Positions 1-7,589 of a stretch of DNA of 10,669 nt are shown in pieces. The stretch is from Bacilli bacterium (lineage in GTDB: Bacteria; Bacillota_I; Bacilli_A; ML615J-28; CAG-698), in contig JAQUUM010000029.1 in NCBI GenBank assembly GCA_028693885.1, positions 1 to 10,669 on the forward strand, given 5' to 3'. A program made the position numbers and the translations under genes. The notes beneath the pieces are model-generated. The model searched no databases. It was not told the origin of the DNA and saw nothing but the letters and a program-made list of their open reading frames with translations. Every line of letters begins with the position of its first letter. Position 1 is the first letter of the stretch.

Positions 1-578
1 AAAAAGATAATATTATGCAATTTGCAGTTGGTGATGGTAATCATTCTCTTGCAACCGCAAAAACTCATTGGAATAATTTGAAAAGCAATTTAAGTAAAAA
101 GGAAATTAAAAACCATCCTGCAAGATATGCTTTAGTTGAAATTATGAATATATATGATGAAGGATTGGTATTTGAACCTATTCATAGAGTAGTTTTTAAT
201 GCAAATCTAGATTTTTATAAAGGCTTAAAAGAAATATGTGATGGTGACTATGAGTGCCTTTTATATAACAATGGAGAATCTACTAAGATAATGTTACCAA
301 CAAATGCAGCAATAGCGGTAAAATTAGTACAAGAGTACATAGATGATTATATCAAAAAAAATCCTAAGACTAAAGTTGACTATGTTCATGGTTTAGAAGA
401 TATGAAAGAAGTCTGTGATAATCATCTTAATAGCTATGGAATTACATTGCCACCACTTAATAAAACTGATTTATTTAACTATGTTGTTAATCAAGGGAGT
501 TTTCCTCGAAAAACTTTTTCAATGGGACATGCAAATGAAAAGAGATACTATATAGAAAGCAAAATGATTGTAAAATAA
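1..578 (+). CDS. DUF1015 family protein, 5'-truncated by the window edge
   Basis: This is the C-terminal part of a DUF1015 (PF06245) protein, a conserved bacterial family with no settled biochemical function. The frame is open from base 3 to the window edge (codons read K-D-N-I before the first Met at base 15), so that Met is internal and the true start lies upstream. About 191 residues are visible of a family I recall as roughly 400 long. Family hallmarks are VGDGNHSLATAK near the visible start, NHPARYALVEI and FEPIHRVVFN after it, and FPRKTFSMGHANEKRYYIE near the end. The GDGNHS and RKTFSMG blocks look intact, so the protein is probably functional. From memory, this family often sits near serine biosynthesis genes (serA/serC) in Firmicutes; those would lie outside this window. 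It ends in TAA, 21 bases before polC, which suggests co-transcription. Confidence 0.85.
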   Translation, partial: KDNIMQFAVGDGNHSLATAKTHWNNLKSNLSKKEIKNHPARYALVEIMNIYDEGLVFEPIHRVVFNANLDFYKGLKEICDGDYECLLYNNGESTKIMLPTNAAIAVKLVQEYIDDYIKKNPKTKVDYVHGLEDMKEVCDNHLNSYGITLPPLNKTDLFNYVVNQGSFPRKTFSMGHANEKRYYIESKMIVK

Positions 579-585
579 TTAGGAC

Positions 586-591
586 TAGGAG
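586..591 (+). promoter_or_regulatory. Ribosome binding site of polC
   Basis: TAGGAG lies 8 bases upstream of the ATG at 600, inside the 21-base gap after the DUF1015 stop. It supports the 600 start over the out-of-frame ATG at 592. No promoter is visible in the gap. Confidence 0.7.
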
Positions 592-599
592 ATGCGATA

Positions 600-3500
600 A
601 TGAAAGAAAATAATAAAAACTTTTTAAAACTATTAGAAAAAATTTCACTAACTCCAACAAATGATTTGCTTGATGGACGTGCGACGCTTAAAATAGATAA
701 AAATAGCAAGTATGCAGAGTTAGAAATTGAATTACCTCAAGTTTTAAAAATTGAAACTTTCAAAAAATTAATAGTTGCATCTAGGAATTATTTTTCAAAA
801 ACCAAATATGATTTAAATATTCGTATAAAATATATAAAAAAGATAGTCGATTGTAAAAATTTAGAAAGTTACTATAAGTATATAATTGAGGAGTTAAGTG
901 AATCTAAGTCAAGATTTGCCACTTTAAATATTTTTAATACTACTTTTGATGACCAACACGTGACAATTTTCGTAGGTGATGATAAAGACTATTCTATGGT
1001 AGAAGAGTTGCTTGAATATGTAAAGAAAAGAATGGTTTTCTATGGTATTGATTGTAGTGTTGGAATAACAAAAAGTAATTTTGAGATTCCACGTGAAAAA
1101 AGAATTTTGGAAATTGATAAAGTTGAAACTGCTAATTTAATAAGTCAACAAAATGTTTTTGATCAAAAAGTTGCTGTTTTAGAAAAAGATGCGAAGGAAA
1201 AAGCAGGATTACCTAAAATTTTTAAAGACAAAATATCTGGCGAGATACTTAAATTAGAAGAATTGCCTGCTAATGAAATTGAATTGATTGAATATAATGA
1301 AAAAAAACACACTAATAATTGTATTATTGAGGGGGAAATAATTAAGTGTGAGTTATTAGAAAAAAAAGATTGTTTTTTGTATCAATCAGTAATTAGCGAT
1401 GGCAAAAGATGTATTTCAGCAAAAAGATTTTTAAATCCTGAAAATAAAGAGTTTAAATATTATAAAGAGAAATTTACTATAGGAAAAAAAGTAAAAGTAT
1501 TGGGCTTTTTAGAATTTGATTCTAGATTTAGTAAAGATATAAATTTAAGAATAAAACAAATGGAAGATTTGAAAAGTGCAAACAAATTAGACCATAATGA
1601 TGATGCATTGGAAAAAAGAGTTGAATTGCATGCTCATACAAAAATGTCAGTATTAGATTCTGTTTTAGATGTTGAGAAATATGTTGAGACAGCTAAAAAA
1701 TATGGTCATAGTGCTTTAGCAATTACTGATCATAATAATGTTCATGTATTTCCTGAATTTGATAAACTGACAAAGAAATATAAAATAAAGCCTATTTATG
1801 GAATAGAAGCTTCATTTGTTAATGACTTAAATTATAGAATAGCATATGCAGAAGATTCTTATGAGTTGAGTTCAAGTGTTTATGTAGTTTATGATTTAGA
1901 AACAACTGGGTTATCAGCGAATTATGAAGAGATTATAGAAATTGGTGCAATAAAACTGCAAAATGGTATTGAGATAGATAGGTTTTCAGAATATATTAAA
2001 CCGAATAAACAAATTAATAAAAAAATCGAAGAATTAACTAGTATAAGTAATGATACTATTAGAAATGCGGAAAGAATGGAAATAGTGATTCCTAGATTTA
2101 AAAAATTTTGTGAAGGAGCAATATTAGTTGCTCATAATGCTAGTTTTGATAATTCATTTTTATATGCTTCTCTAAAAACTTTAGGATTATATGATGGAGA
2201 ATATCCAACTATAGATACATTAGAACTTGCAAAAACACGATATTCAGATAAAATAAAAACGTTTGGACTAGAAAAAGTTGCTAAATATTTTAATTATTCT
2301 TTAGAAAAACACCATAGGGCAATATACGATGCAGAGGCAACTGCTCATATTTTCAAAGGAATGTTAAAAGATTTATTAGACGAGGGGATTAATAATTTAA
2401 ATAATATCAATACTTTATTTGAAGATTCTGAAGTTTATAAAAAAATTTACCCGAGTCATATTACTTTGCTTTGTAAAAATAATCAAGGGAAAATAGATTT
2501 ATATAGTTTGATAAGTGATGCTTATGTTAAATATTTTGATAAGGTCCCAAGAATTTTAAGAACGGTTTTAGATAATAAAAGAAAAAACATACTTGTGGGA
2601 TCATCTTGTTATGAAGGAGAAGTTTTTGATACTGCTTATCGAAAAAGTTACGAAGAATTATTAGATTTGGTAGGGTATTATGATTTTCTTGAGGTTCAGC
2701 CGCCTAGCATTTACAGTCATCTAGTTGAAAAAAGTGGGTATGAAGAAACAAAAGAGCATATTAATACAACTATTAAAAAAATTATAAAAGCAGGAAAAGA
2801 AAGAAATGTTATAGTTGTTGCGACTGGGGATGTTCATCATTTACATAAAGAAGATAAAGAATATCGAGAAGTTTTTGTATATGGACCACAAATAGGTGGA
2901 GGCGTTCATCCACTTTCTAGCATAAAAAATATTCCTTCACAACATTTTATGACTACTAATGAGATGCTGAAAGAGTTTGAGTTCTTAGGCAAAGATTTAG
3001 CTACTGAAATTGTAGTAAAAAATACTAATAAAATAGCTGACAAAATTGAAGAGTTTGATTTGTTCCCTAATGAGCTTTATGCTCCTCAAGATGATTACTT
3101 AAAAGATCAAAATATAGTATCTTTTAAAGAAGCCTTAAAAAATATGACTTATGATAGTGCTTGTTCAATTTATGGTGATCCGCTACCAAGATATGTTGAT
3201 GATCGCATTAAAAATGAATTGAAAAATATTATAAACAATGGGTATGCCTCAATTTATTATATTTCATATTTACTAGTAAAGAACTCTATTGAAGCAGGTT
3301 ATGTAGTTGGTAGTAGAGGGTCGGTAGGTTCCAGTTTCGTTGCTAAATTAATGGGGATAACTGAAGTTAACCCTTTGCCACCGCATTATTATTGCCCAAA
3401 ATGCCATTATAGTGCTTTTAAAATGACAAACTTCGAAAAGGATAAATATATTAATGATGAACATTACTATATTTTTGAAAACATTTTAGATGAAACAAAA

Positions 3501-5090
3501 ACAGGATATGATTTGCCTGAGGCTAATTGTCCTGTTTGTAATAATAGATTGAAAAAAGATGGCGTTGATATTCCTTTTGAAACATTTTTAGGATTGGAAA
3601 ATGCTGTTAAAATCCCAGATATTGATCTAAATTTTTCGAGTGAGTTTCAGGATCAAGCCCAACTTTTTTGTAGAAATTTGTTAGGTGTGGAAAATACTTT
3701 TAAGGCAGGAACTGTTCAAACTGTTCAAAAAGAGACTGCCTATGGATATGCAAAAGGTTACTTAGAACGAAAAAGCTTAACTAGAAGGAAAGTTGAAATA
3801 GATATCATGTCTGAAAAAATTATGGATGTTAAGAGGACTACAGGTCAACATCCTGGTGGAGTTGTTGTAGTTCCTTCAAACATTACGATTAATCAGATAA
3901 CTCCGATTCAATTTCCTTCGGATAAATTAGATTCAAAATGGATGATTACGCATTTTCCTTACCATAGTTATGAAAAAAATTTGTTGAAGTTGGATATTTT
4001 GGGCCAAGATGATCCGACTATGATAAAACATTTGATGGATTATGTACATGAAAATCCTACTGAGTTTGATTTTAATAAAGTTGAGGATATTCCTCTAGCT
4101 GATCCGAAGGTGCTGAGTTTGTTTAATAGTTTAGAAGCTCTTGGACTAGATAGTATTGATGTTTTAGGAGAAGAGGTTGGAACAACAGGGTTGCCAGAAT
4201 TTGGGACTAGCCTAACTAAGGAAATCCTTTCTGATATTAGACCAAAAAAACTTGGTGACTTAATAAAAATTTCAGGATTAAGCCACGGTACAGATGTGTG
4301 GAGAGGAAATCTTAGAGAATATATGTTTGGAAAAAAAGATGATACACCTCCTATTCCTTTTGATGAGTTAATTGGTTGTAGAGATGATATAATGATTTAC
4401 CTTATAAGTAAGGGGATTAAACAAAAAGATGCTTTCAAAATTATGGAAACAGTACGTAAAGGACAAGGTATTAGTGATAGTTATGAAAGTCTGATGATAG
4501 GGCAAGATGTCCCTAAATGGTTTATAGATAGTTGTAAAGCAATCAAATATTTGTTTCCTAAAGCACATGCTACTGCTTATGTCATTATGTGTTTAAGAAT
4601 TGCTTGGTTTAAAGTTTATAAGCCAATCGTGTATTATGCTAAATATTTTGCTACTAGAGCTAAAAAATTTGATGCTGAAGTGTTTGTTAAAGGGAAAGAT
4701 GCAATAGTAGAAAAGATTAATGAGTTAAGAGAACTAATGGCAAGTAAAGAAGCAAAACAAAATGATTCAGACTTGCATGATAGTTTGTTGGTGGCAAATG
4801 AAATGATTTCTAGGGGCTTTAGATTTGAACAAGTTAACATATTTAAATCCAATGTTAATGGGTTAATAATAACGGATGATAAAAAGGGGCTAGTTTTACC
4901 TTTTACTTCATTAGAAGGCCTTGGAGAATCTAGTGCAGAGACTATAGTTGTGGCAAGAAATGAAAAAGAGTTCTTGTCAAAAAGAGATGTTCAATTACGA
5001 ACTAAAATAAATAAAACTTTGTTTGAAAGAATGGATAATTTAGGCGTTTTTAAAGGCTTGCCTGAAGATGATAAAATTTCTTTGTTTTAA
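600..5090 (+). CDS. polC: DNA polymerase III alpha subunit, PolC type (1496 aa)
   Basis: This is the replicative DNA polymerase of low-GC Gram-positives, acting at the fork with the beta clamp and carrying its own 3'-5' exonuclease. Approximate domain order by residue: N-terminal region 1-235; OB fold 238-325; first PHP part from 342 (H344, H346, then ITDHNN with D377/H378); DEDDh exonuclease inserted in PHP at about 428-600 (D432/E434, D517, H572/D577); second PHP part with GDVHH at 743-747; polymerase core with GSRGSVGSS at 904-912. A zinc site follows with C932/C935 and C977/C980. Catalytic aspartates are D1007 and D1009 in PDIDLNFS and D1132 in KLDILGQDDPT. HATAY at 1323 and a helix-hairpin-helix-like GLGESSAETI precede the end. 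The length is close to B. subtilis PolC (about 1437). The C-terminus KISLF resembles the QLSLF clamp-binding tail, with Lys in place of Gln. All motifs are intact. Confidence 0.98.
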   Translation: MKENNKNFLKLLEKISLTPTNDLLDGRATLKIDKNSKYAELEIELPQVLKIETFKKLIVASRNYFSKTKYDLNIRIKYIKKIVDCKNLESYYKYIIEELSESKSRFATLNIFNTTFDDQHVTIFVGDDKDYSMVEELLEYVKKRMVFYGIDCSVGITKSNFEIPREKRILEIDKVETANLISQQNVFDQKVAVLEKDAKEKAGLPKIFKDKISGEILKLEELPANEIELIEYNEKKHTNNCIIEGEIIKCELLEKKDCFLYQSVISDGKRCISAKRFLNPENKEFKYYKEKFTIGKKVKVLGFLEFDSRFSKDINLRIKQMEDLKSANKLDHNDDALEKRVELHAHTKMSVLDSVLDVEKYVETAKKYGHSALAITDHNNVHVFPEFDKLTKKYKIKPIYGIEASFVNDLNYRIAYAEDSYELSSSVYVVYDLETTGLSANYEEIIEIGAIKLQNGIEIDRFSEYIKPNKQINKKIEELTSISNDTIRNAERMEIVIPRFKKFCEGAILVAHNASFDNSFLYASLKTLGLYDGEYPTIDTLELAKTRYSDKIKTFGLEKVAKYFNYSLEKHHRAIYDAEATAHIFKGMLKDLLDEGINNLNNINTLFEDSEVYKKIYPSHITLLCKNNQGKIDLYSLISDAYVKYFDKVPRILRTVLDNKRKNILVGSSCYEGEVFDTAYRKSYEELLDLVGYYDFLEVQPPSIYSHLVEKSGYEETKEHINTTIKKIIKAGKERNVIVVATGDVHHLHKEDKEYREVFVYGPQIGGGVHPLSSIKNIPSQHFMTTNEMLKEFEFLGKDLATEIVVKNTNKIADKIEEFDLFPNELYAPQDDYLKDQNIVSFKEALKNMTYDSACSIYGDPLPRYVDDRIKNELKNIINNGYASIYYISYLLVKNSIEAGYVVGSRGSVGSSFVAKLMGITEVNPLPPHYYCPKCHYSAFKMTNFEKDKYINDEHYYIFENILDETKTGYDLPEANCPVCNNRLKKDGVDIPFETFLGLENAVKIPDIDLNFSSEFQDQAQLFCRNLLGVENTFKAGTVQTVQKETAYGYAKGYLERKSLTRRKVEIDIMSEKIMDVKRTTGQHPGGVVVVPSNITINQITPIQFPSDKLDSKWMITHFPYHSYEKNLLKLDILGQDDPTMIKHLMDYVHENPTEFDFNKVEDIPLADPKVLSLFNSLEALGLDSIDVLGEEVGTTGLPEFGTSLTKEILSDIRPKKLGDLIKISGLSHGTDVWRGNLREYMFGKKDDTPPIPFDELIGCRDDIMIYLISKGIKQKDAFKIMETVRKGQGISDSYESLMIGQDVPKWFIDSCKAIKYLFPKAHATAYVIMCLRIAWFKVYKPIVYYAKYFATRAKKFDAEVFVKGKDAIVEKINELRELMASKEAKQNDSDLHDSLLVANEMISRGFRFEQVNIFKSNVNGLIITDDKKGLVLPFTSLEGLGESSAETIVVARNEKEFLSKRDVQLRTKINKTLFERMDNLGVFKGLPEDDKISLF

Positions 5091-5119
5091 TTGAACAATT
5101 AACACAAAAATGGTATAAT
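5091..5119 (+). promoter_or_regulatory. Sigma-A-type promoter for the Bax inhibitor-1-like gene
   Basis: The -35 box TTGAAC (5091-5096) and -10 box TATAAT (5114-5119) are separated by exactly 17 bases, and a TGG extended -10 precedes TATAAT. The promoter starts directly after the polC stop codon. Predicted transcription starts near 5126, giving a leader of only about 15 bases. No terminator hairpin lies between polC and this promoter, so read-through from polC is also possible. Confidence 0.8.
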
Positions 5120-5128
5120 ATAAAAAGT

Positions 5129-5136
5129 GGGGTGAT
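5129..5136 (+). promoter_or_regulatory. Ribosome binding site that decides the start at 5141
   Basis: GGGGTGAT matches the GAGGTGAT form of the Shine-Dalgarno sequence except for one base, and sits about 5 bases before ATG 5141. The in-frame GTG at 5132 lies inside this site and is therefore unlikely to be the start. Confidence 0.65.
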
Positions 5137-5140
5137 AATT

Positions 5141-5890
5141 ATGCGGTTTTATAATGAAAATGTTGTTTATAAGAAAGGCTTTAATATTGTAGAGGATCAA
5201 GAAGTTATTGAAGTTGCTACTTATAAAGGTGTTTCTAGTAAATTATTTATATATTTATTATTTTTATTGTTAGGGGTAGGTCTTAGTTTTTACTTAATTA
5301 ATACTAATCCGGGATTACTAGTTGTTATGCTAGGCGTGTCATTGATTGGGACATTTATAACAGCATTTATATCACTATTATCTGTTAGGATGGTAAAAAC
5401 TGCTGGTATTATTTACTGTATACTAGAGGGCATCCTTTTAGGAACAATTTCTTTGTTTGCTGAATTATATATTCCGGGTGTTGCTTTTGCTGCAATTTTA
5501 GCTACTCTTTCTGTTTTAATGATAGTTGGAACTTTGTATACTACTGGAATTGTAAAAGTTAATGGGACTTTTGTTAGATTTTTATCAATTTTTGCATTGA
5601 GTTCTTTATTATTATGGGCACTGTTGTTCTTGATATCTTGGGTAGCCCCTTCAGTTATTAATATTTTTAATTTTGATAATTTGTTGGTAATGATTTTAAT
5701 AAGCACAGTATTTATATTTTTAGCAACTCTTTATTTGTTTTGGGATTTGCAAAAAATACGTGAAATCGTAGAAGGTGGATATCCTAAGCAGATGGAATGG
5801 TTTGGAGCGTTTGGCTTAATATTCACAACTATTTGGTTGTATGTTCAAATATTGAGATTACTTTTAATTATTTTAGCACGACGTGATTAA
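5141..5890 (+). CDS. Bax inhibitor-1/YccA-like seven-helix membrane protein (249 aa)
   Basis: An integral membrane protein of the bacterial Bax inhibitor-1-like group (PF12811 type). Members are poorly characterised; the related YetJ/TMBIM proteins are pH-sensitive calcium leak channels. After a soluble N-terminus of about 30 residues there are hydrophobic segments at about 34-53, 57-80, 86-108, 112-134, 147-168, 180-200 and 223-246. Family features are the ILEGILLG turn (E96) in the third helix, FWDLQKI with D202 after the sixth helix, and the end block PKQMEWFGAFGL..TIWLY.QILRLL. In relatives I recall the last helix as LYLEILRLL; here the acidic residue is Gln (Q236). ATG 5141 is preferred over GTG 5132, which overlaps the RBS. 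The gene has its own promoter and is followed by a strong terminator, so it is probably expressed alone. The family call is confident; calcium or pH function is inference. Confidence 0.9.
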   Translation: MRFYNENVVYKKGFNIVEDQEVIEVATYKGVSSKLFIYLLFLLLGVGLSFYLINTNPGLLVVMLGVSLIGTFITAFISLLSVRMVKTAGIIYCILEGILLGTISLFAELYIPGVAFAAILATLSVLMIVGTLYTTGIVKVNGTFVRFLSIFALSSLLLWALLFLISWVAPSVINIFNFDNLLVMILISTVFIFLATLYLFWDLQKIREIVEGGYPKQMEWFGAFGLIFTTIWLYVQILRLLLIILARRD

Positions 5891-5894
5891 ATTT

Positions 5895-5925
5895 AAAGTC
5901 TTGTCTAAAGACAAGACTTTTTAAA
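5895..5925 (+). terminator. Intrinsic terminator after the Bax inhibitor-1-like gene
   Basis: A perfect 11-base stem, AAAGTCTTGTC (5895-5905) with GACAAGACTTT (5910-5920), closes a 4-base TAAA loop and runs into a T tract (5918-5922). It begins five bases after the stop codon. Because aroQ follows within 30 bases and lacks a clear promoter, partial read-through may supply aroQ. Confidence 0.9.
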
Positions 5926-5938
5926 TATTTTTTTGAAT

Positions 5939-5944
5939 AGGTGA
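5939..5944 (+). promoter_or_regulatory. Ribosome binding site of aroQ
   Basis: AGGTGA lies 4 bases before ATG 5949, a tight but usable spacing. No convincing -35/-10 pair is visible between the upstream terminator and this site. Confidence 0.5.
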
Positions 5945-5948
5945 GTAT

Positions 5949-6383
5949 ATGAAAATATTAGTTATAAATGGTCCGAATTTGAATATGTTAGGAATTAGAG
6001 AACCTGAGATATATGGCAATAAAACTTACAAAGACTTAGAAAAGTATATTTATGATGTTTCTAAAAAGTGCAATCTATTAAATGTTGAAGTTTTTCAATC
6101 TAATCATGAAGGAGTTATTGTTGATAAAATTCAAGAAGCTTATTTTGACCGAGTTGATGTAATTATAATAAATCCGGGTGCTTTAACTCATTATTCTTAT
6201 AGTGTTAGAGATGCCATTGCTTCTGTAAATATTAAAACAATAGAGGTTCATTTATCTGATATTACAAAAAGAGATGATTTTCGTAAAAAGTCAGTTTTGG
6301 AAGAGGTCGTTAGTTTAAGGTTTTATGGTAAAGGTTTTCTTAGTTACGAAGAGGCTTTACATAGTTTGATTAATAAAAACTGA
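5949..6383 (+). CDS. aroQ: Type II 3-dehydroquinate dehydratase (144 aa)
   Basis: This cytosolic enzyme dehydrates 3-dehydroquinate to 3-dehydroshikimate, the third step of the shikimate pathway (or runs the reverse reaction in quinate catabolism). Type II enzymes are dodecamers with a flavodoxin-like fold. The N-terminal signature INGPNLNMLG.REP..YG (residues 6-23) includes catalytic Arg17 and Tyr22 on the mobile loop. QSNHEG (50-55) and INPGALTHYS (74-83) are the central substrate-binding blocks, and EVHLSD carries catalytic His101. The family often has Asn after HLS; here it is Asp104, which also occurs in functional homologues as far as I recall. The length is normal for the family (about 145). 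No other shikimate gene is in the window. The stop is TGA followed at once by TAA. Confidence 0.97.
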   Translation: MKILVINGPNLNMLGIREPEIYGNKTYKDLEKYIYDVSKKCNLLNVEVFQSNHEGVIVDKIQEAYFDRVDVIIINPGALTHYSYSVRDAIASVNIKTIEVHLSDITKRDDFRKKSVLEEVVSLRFYGKGFLSYEEALHSLINKN

Positions 6384-6406
6384 TAACGTTTTACAATTAA
6401 AAATAA

Positions 6407-6435
6407 TTGAAAAAATGTCTATATAATGATAATAT
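6407..6435 (+). promoter_or_regulatory. Probable promoter of gap
   Basis: TTGAAA (6407-6412) is followed after 17 bases by TAATAT (6430-6435). A better-looking TATAAT at 6422-6427 has no -35 box at normal distance, so either could be used. The leader would be about 30-40 bases. A short inverted repeat, CAATTA-AAAA-TAATTG (6394-6409), touches the -35 box. Confidence 0.55.
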
Positions 6436-6457
6436 ATATATGGAATTTATAGTTCAT

Positions 6458-6465
6458 AAAGGAGG
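6458..6465 (+). promoter_or_regulatory. Strong ribosome binding site of gap
   Basis: AAAGGAGG is a near-perfect Shine-Dalgarno sequence 9 bases upstream of ATG 6475, as expected for a highly expressed glycolytic gene. Confidence 0.85.
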
Positions 6466-6474
6466 AAATATAAA

Positions 6475-7488
6475 ATGGCTGTAAAAGTTGCAATTAATGG
6501 TTTTGGTCGTATTGGAAGATTAGCTTTCAGATTGATGTTTGGGGACAAAGATTTTGATATCGTTGCTTTAAATGATTTAACTGGAGCTGAAGATTTAGCT
6601 TACCTTTTAAAGTATGATTCTGCTCAAGGAAGATATAAAGCAGATTCAATTAGCTGGAAAGAAGGAGCTATAATTGTTGATGGAAAAGAAATTAATGTTT
6701 ATGCACAAAAAGATCCTAACTTTTTACCTTGGAAAGATTTAGCTGTTGATGTTGTAATTGAATGTACTGGTTTCTTTACTAAAAAAGAAGCTGCTGAAGC
6801 TCATATTGCTGCAGGCGCAAAAAAAGTAATTATCTCTGCTCCAGCAAAAGGTGATATGAAAACAATAGTATATAATGTAAATCATACATCTTTAGATGGA
6901 AGTGAAACAGTTATTTCAGGTGCATCATGCACTACAAATTGTTTAGCTCCAGTTGCTAAAGTTTTAAATGATAAGTTTGGAATCGTTAGAGGCTTAATGA
7001 CAACAGTACATGCATATACTAATGATCAAAATACTTTAGATGGACCACATAAAGCTGGTATACATTCTCGTAGAACAAGAGCTGCTGCTGCAAATATCGT
7101 TCCTACAACTACTGGGGCTGCTGTTGCAGTTGGAAAAGTGTTACCTGAATTAAGAGGAAAATTAGATGGTATGGCATTAAGAGTTCCTACAATTACTGGT
7201 TCTGTTGTTGATTTAGTATTTGAACCAGCTAAGAACACTACAGTTGAAGAAATTAATGCTGCTATTAAAGCTGCAACTAATGAAACTTTGGGATATACTG
7301 AAGATCCAATTGTATCAAGTGACCTTATTGGTGTTACTTTTGGGGCTTTATTTGATGCATCTTGTACAACTGTAATGGAAGTAGATGGAAAACAACTTGT
7401 TAAAGTAATTATGTGGTATGACAATGAAATGAGTTATACAGCTCAATTAGTTAGAACTGCTAAATTTGTTGCTAATCAAGTAAAATAG
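6475..7488 (+). CDS. gap: Glyceraldehyde-3-phosphate dehydrogenase, type I (337 aa)
   Basis: Catalyses the oxidative phosphorylation of glyceraldehyde 3-phosphate to 1,3-bisphosphoglycerate with NAD in glycolysis; a cytosolic homotetramer. The N-terminal Rossmann fold shows INGFGRIGR (7-15) and Asp34 in ALNDLT for the adenosine ribose. The active-site block [12 protein letters not shown] holds catalytic Cys152, with the partner His179 in [10 protein letters not shown]. The end block [14 protein letters not shown] (314-327) is typical. The motif LDGPHKAG near 188-195 and the overall length fit the glycolytic, NAD-preferring class, not the NADP gluconeogenic GapB class; this is an inference from recalled alignments. 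The gene stands alone, without pgk or tpi beside it, with its own RBS, likely promoter and terminator. Ala and Gly codons are almost all T- or A-ending, as in a strongly expressed AT-rich gene. Confidence 0.98.
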   Translation: MAVKVAINGFGRIGRLAFRLMFGDKDFDIVALNDLTGAEDLAYLLKYDSAQGRYKADSISWKEGAIIVDGKEINVYAQKDPNFLPWKDLAVDVVIECTGFFTKKEAAEAHIAAGAKKVIISAPAKGDMKTIVYNVNHTSLDGSETVISGASCTTNCLAPVAKVLNDKFGIVRGLMTTVHAYTNDQNTLDGPHKAGIHSRRTRAAAANIVPTTTGAAVAVGKVLPELRGKLDGMALRVPTITGSVVDLVFEPAKNTTVEEINAAIKAATNETLGYTEDPIVSSDLIGVTFGALFDASCTTVMEVDGKQLVKVIMWYDNEMSYTAQLVRTAKFVANQVK

Positions 7489-7496
7489 TTTGTTTG

Positions 7497-7525
7497 AAGC
7501 ATATCCTAAAAGATATGCTTTTTTT
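7497..7525 (+). terminator. Intrinsic terminator of gap
   Basis: A perfect 9-base stem, AAGCATATC (7497-7505) with GATATGCTT (7512-7520), encloses a 6-base loop and leads into seven T residues (7519-7525). It starts eight bases after the TAG stop. Confidence 0.92.
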
Positions 7526-7540
7526 ATCAAGACGTATTTC

Positions 7541-7569
7541 TTGACTAAAAAGAGGATTTGTAGTAAAAT
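7541..7569 (+). promoter_or_regulatory. Promoter of the rubrerythrin gene
   Basis: TTGACT (7541-7546) and TAAAAT (7564-7569) are 17 bases apart, close to the sigma-A consensus. Transcription would start near 7576, giving a leader of about 14 bases. A 6-base inverted repeat, TCAAGA/TCTTGA (7527-7532 and 7539-7544), overlaps the -35 box and could be a repressor site. Confidence 0.75.
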
Positions 7570-7577
7570 ATTTAAAC

Positions 7578-7582
7578 GGAGG
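7578..7582 (+). promoter_or_regulatory. Ribosome binding site of the rubrerythrin gene
   Basis: GGAGG sits 7 bases upstream of ATG 7590, an ideal spacing that supports this start. Confidence 0.8.
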
Positions 7583-7589
7583 TATTATT

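Noticed and set aside
15..17. ATG at base 15 as the start of the DUF1015 gene
   Set aside because: The frame stays open to the window edge, there is no RBS, and the conserved GDGNHS block lies mid-protein in the family, so this Met is internal.
4368..5706. Other - strand open frames inside polC and the Bax inhibitor-1-like gene (4368-4568, 4634-4852, 5413-5706)
   Set aside because: Short, without upstream RBS or family motifs, and lying inside well-supported + strand genes.
7026..7424. 132-codon open frame on the - strand inside gap
   Set aside because: It lies wholly within an intact GAPDH gene, has no recognisable domain, and is explained by the codon bias of the real gene.
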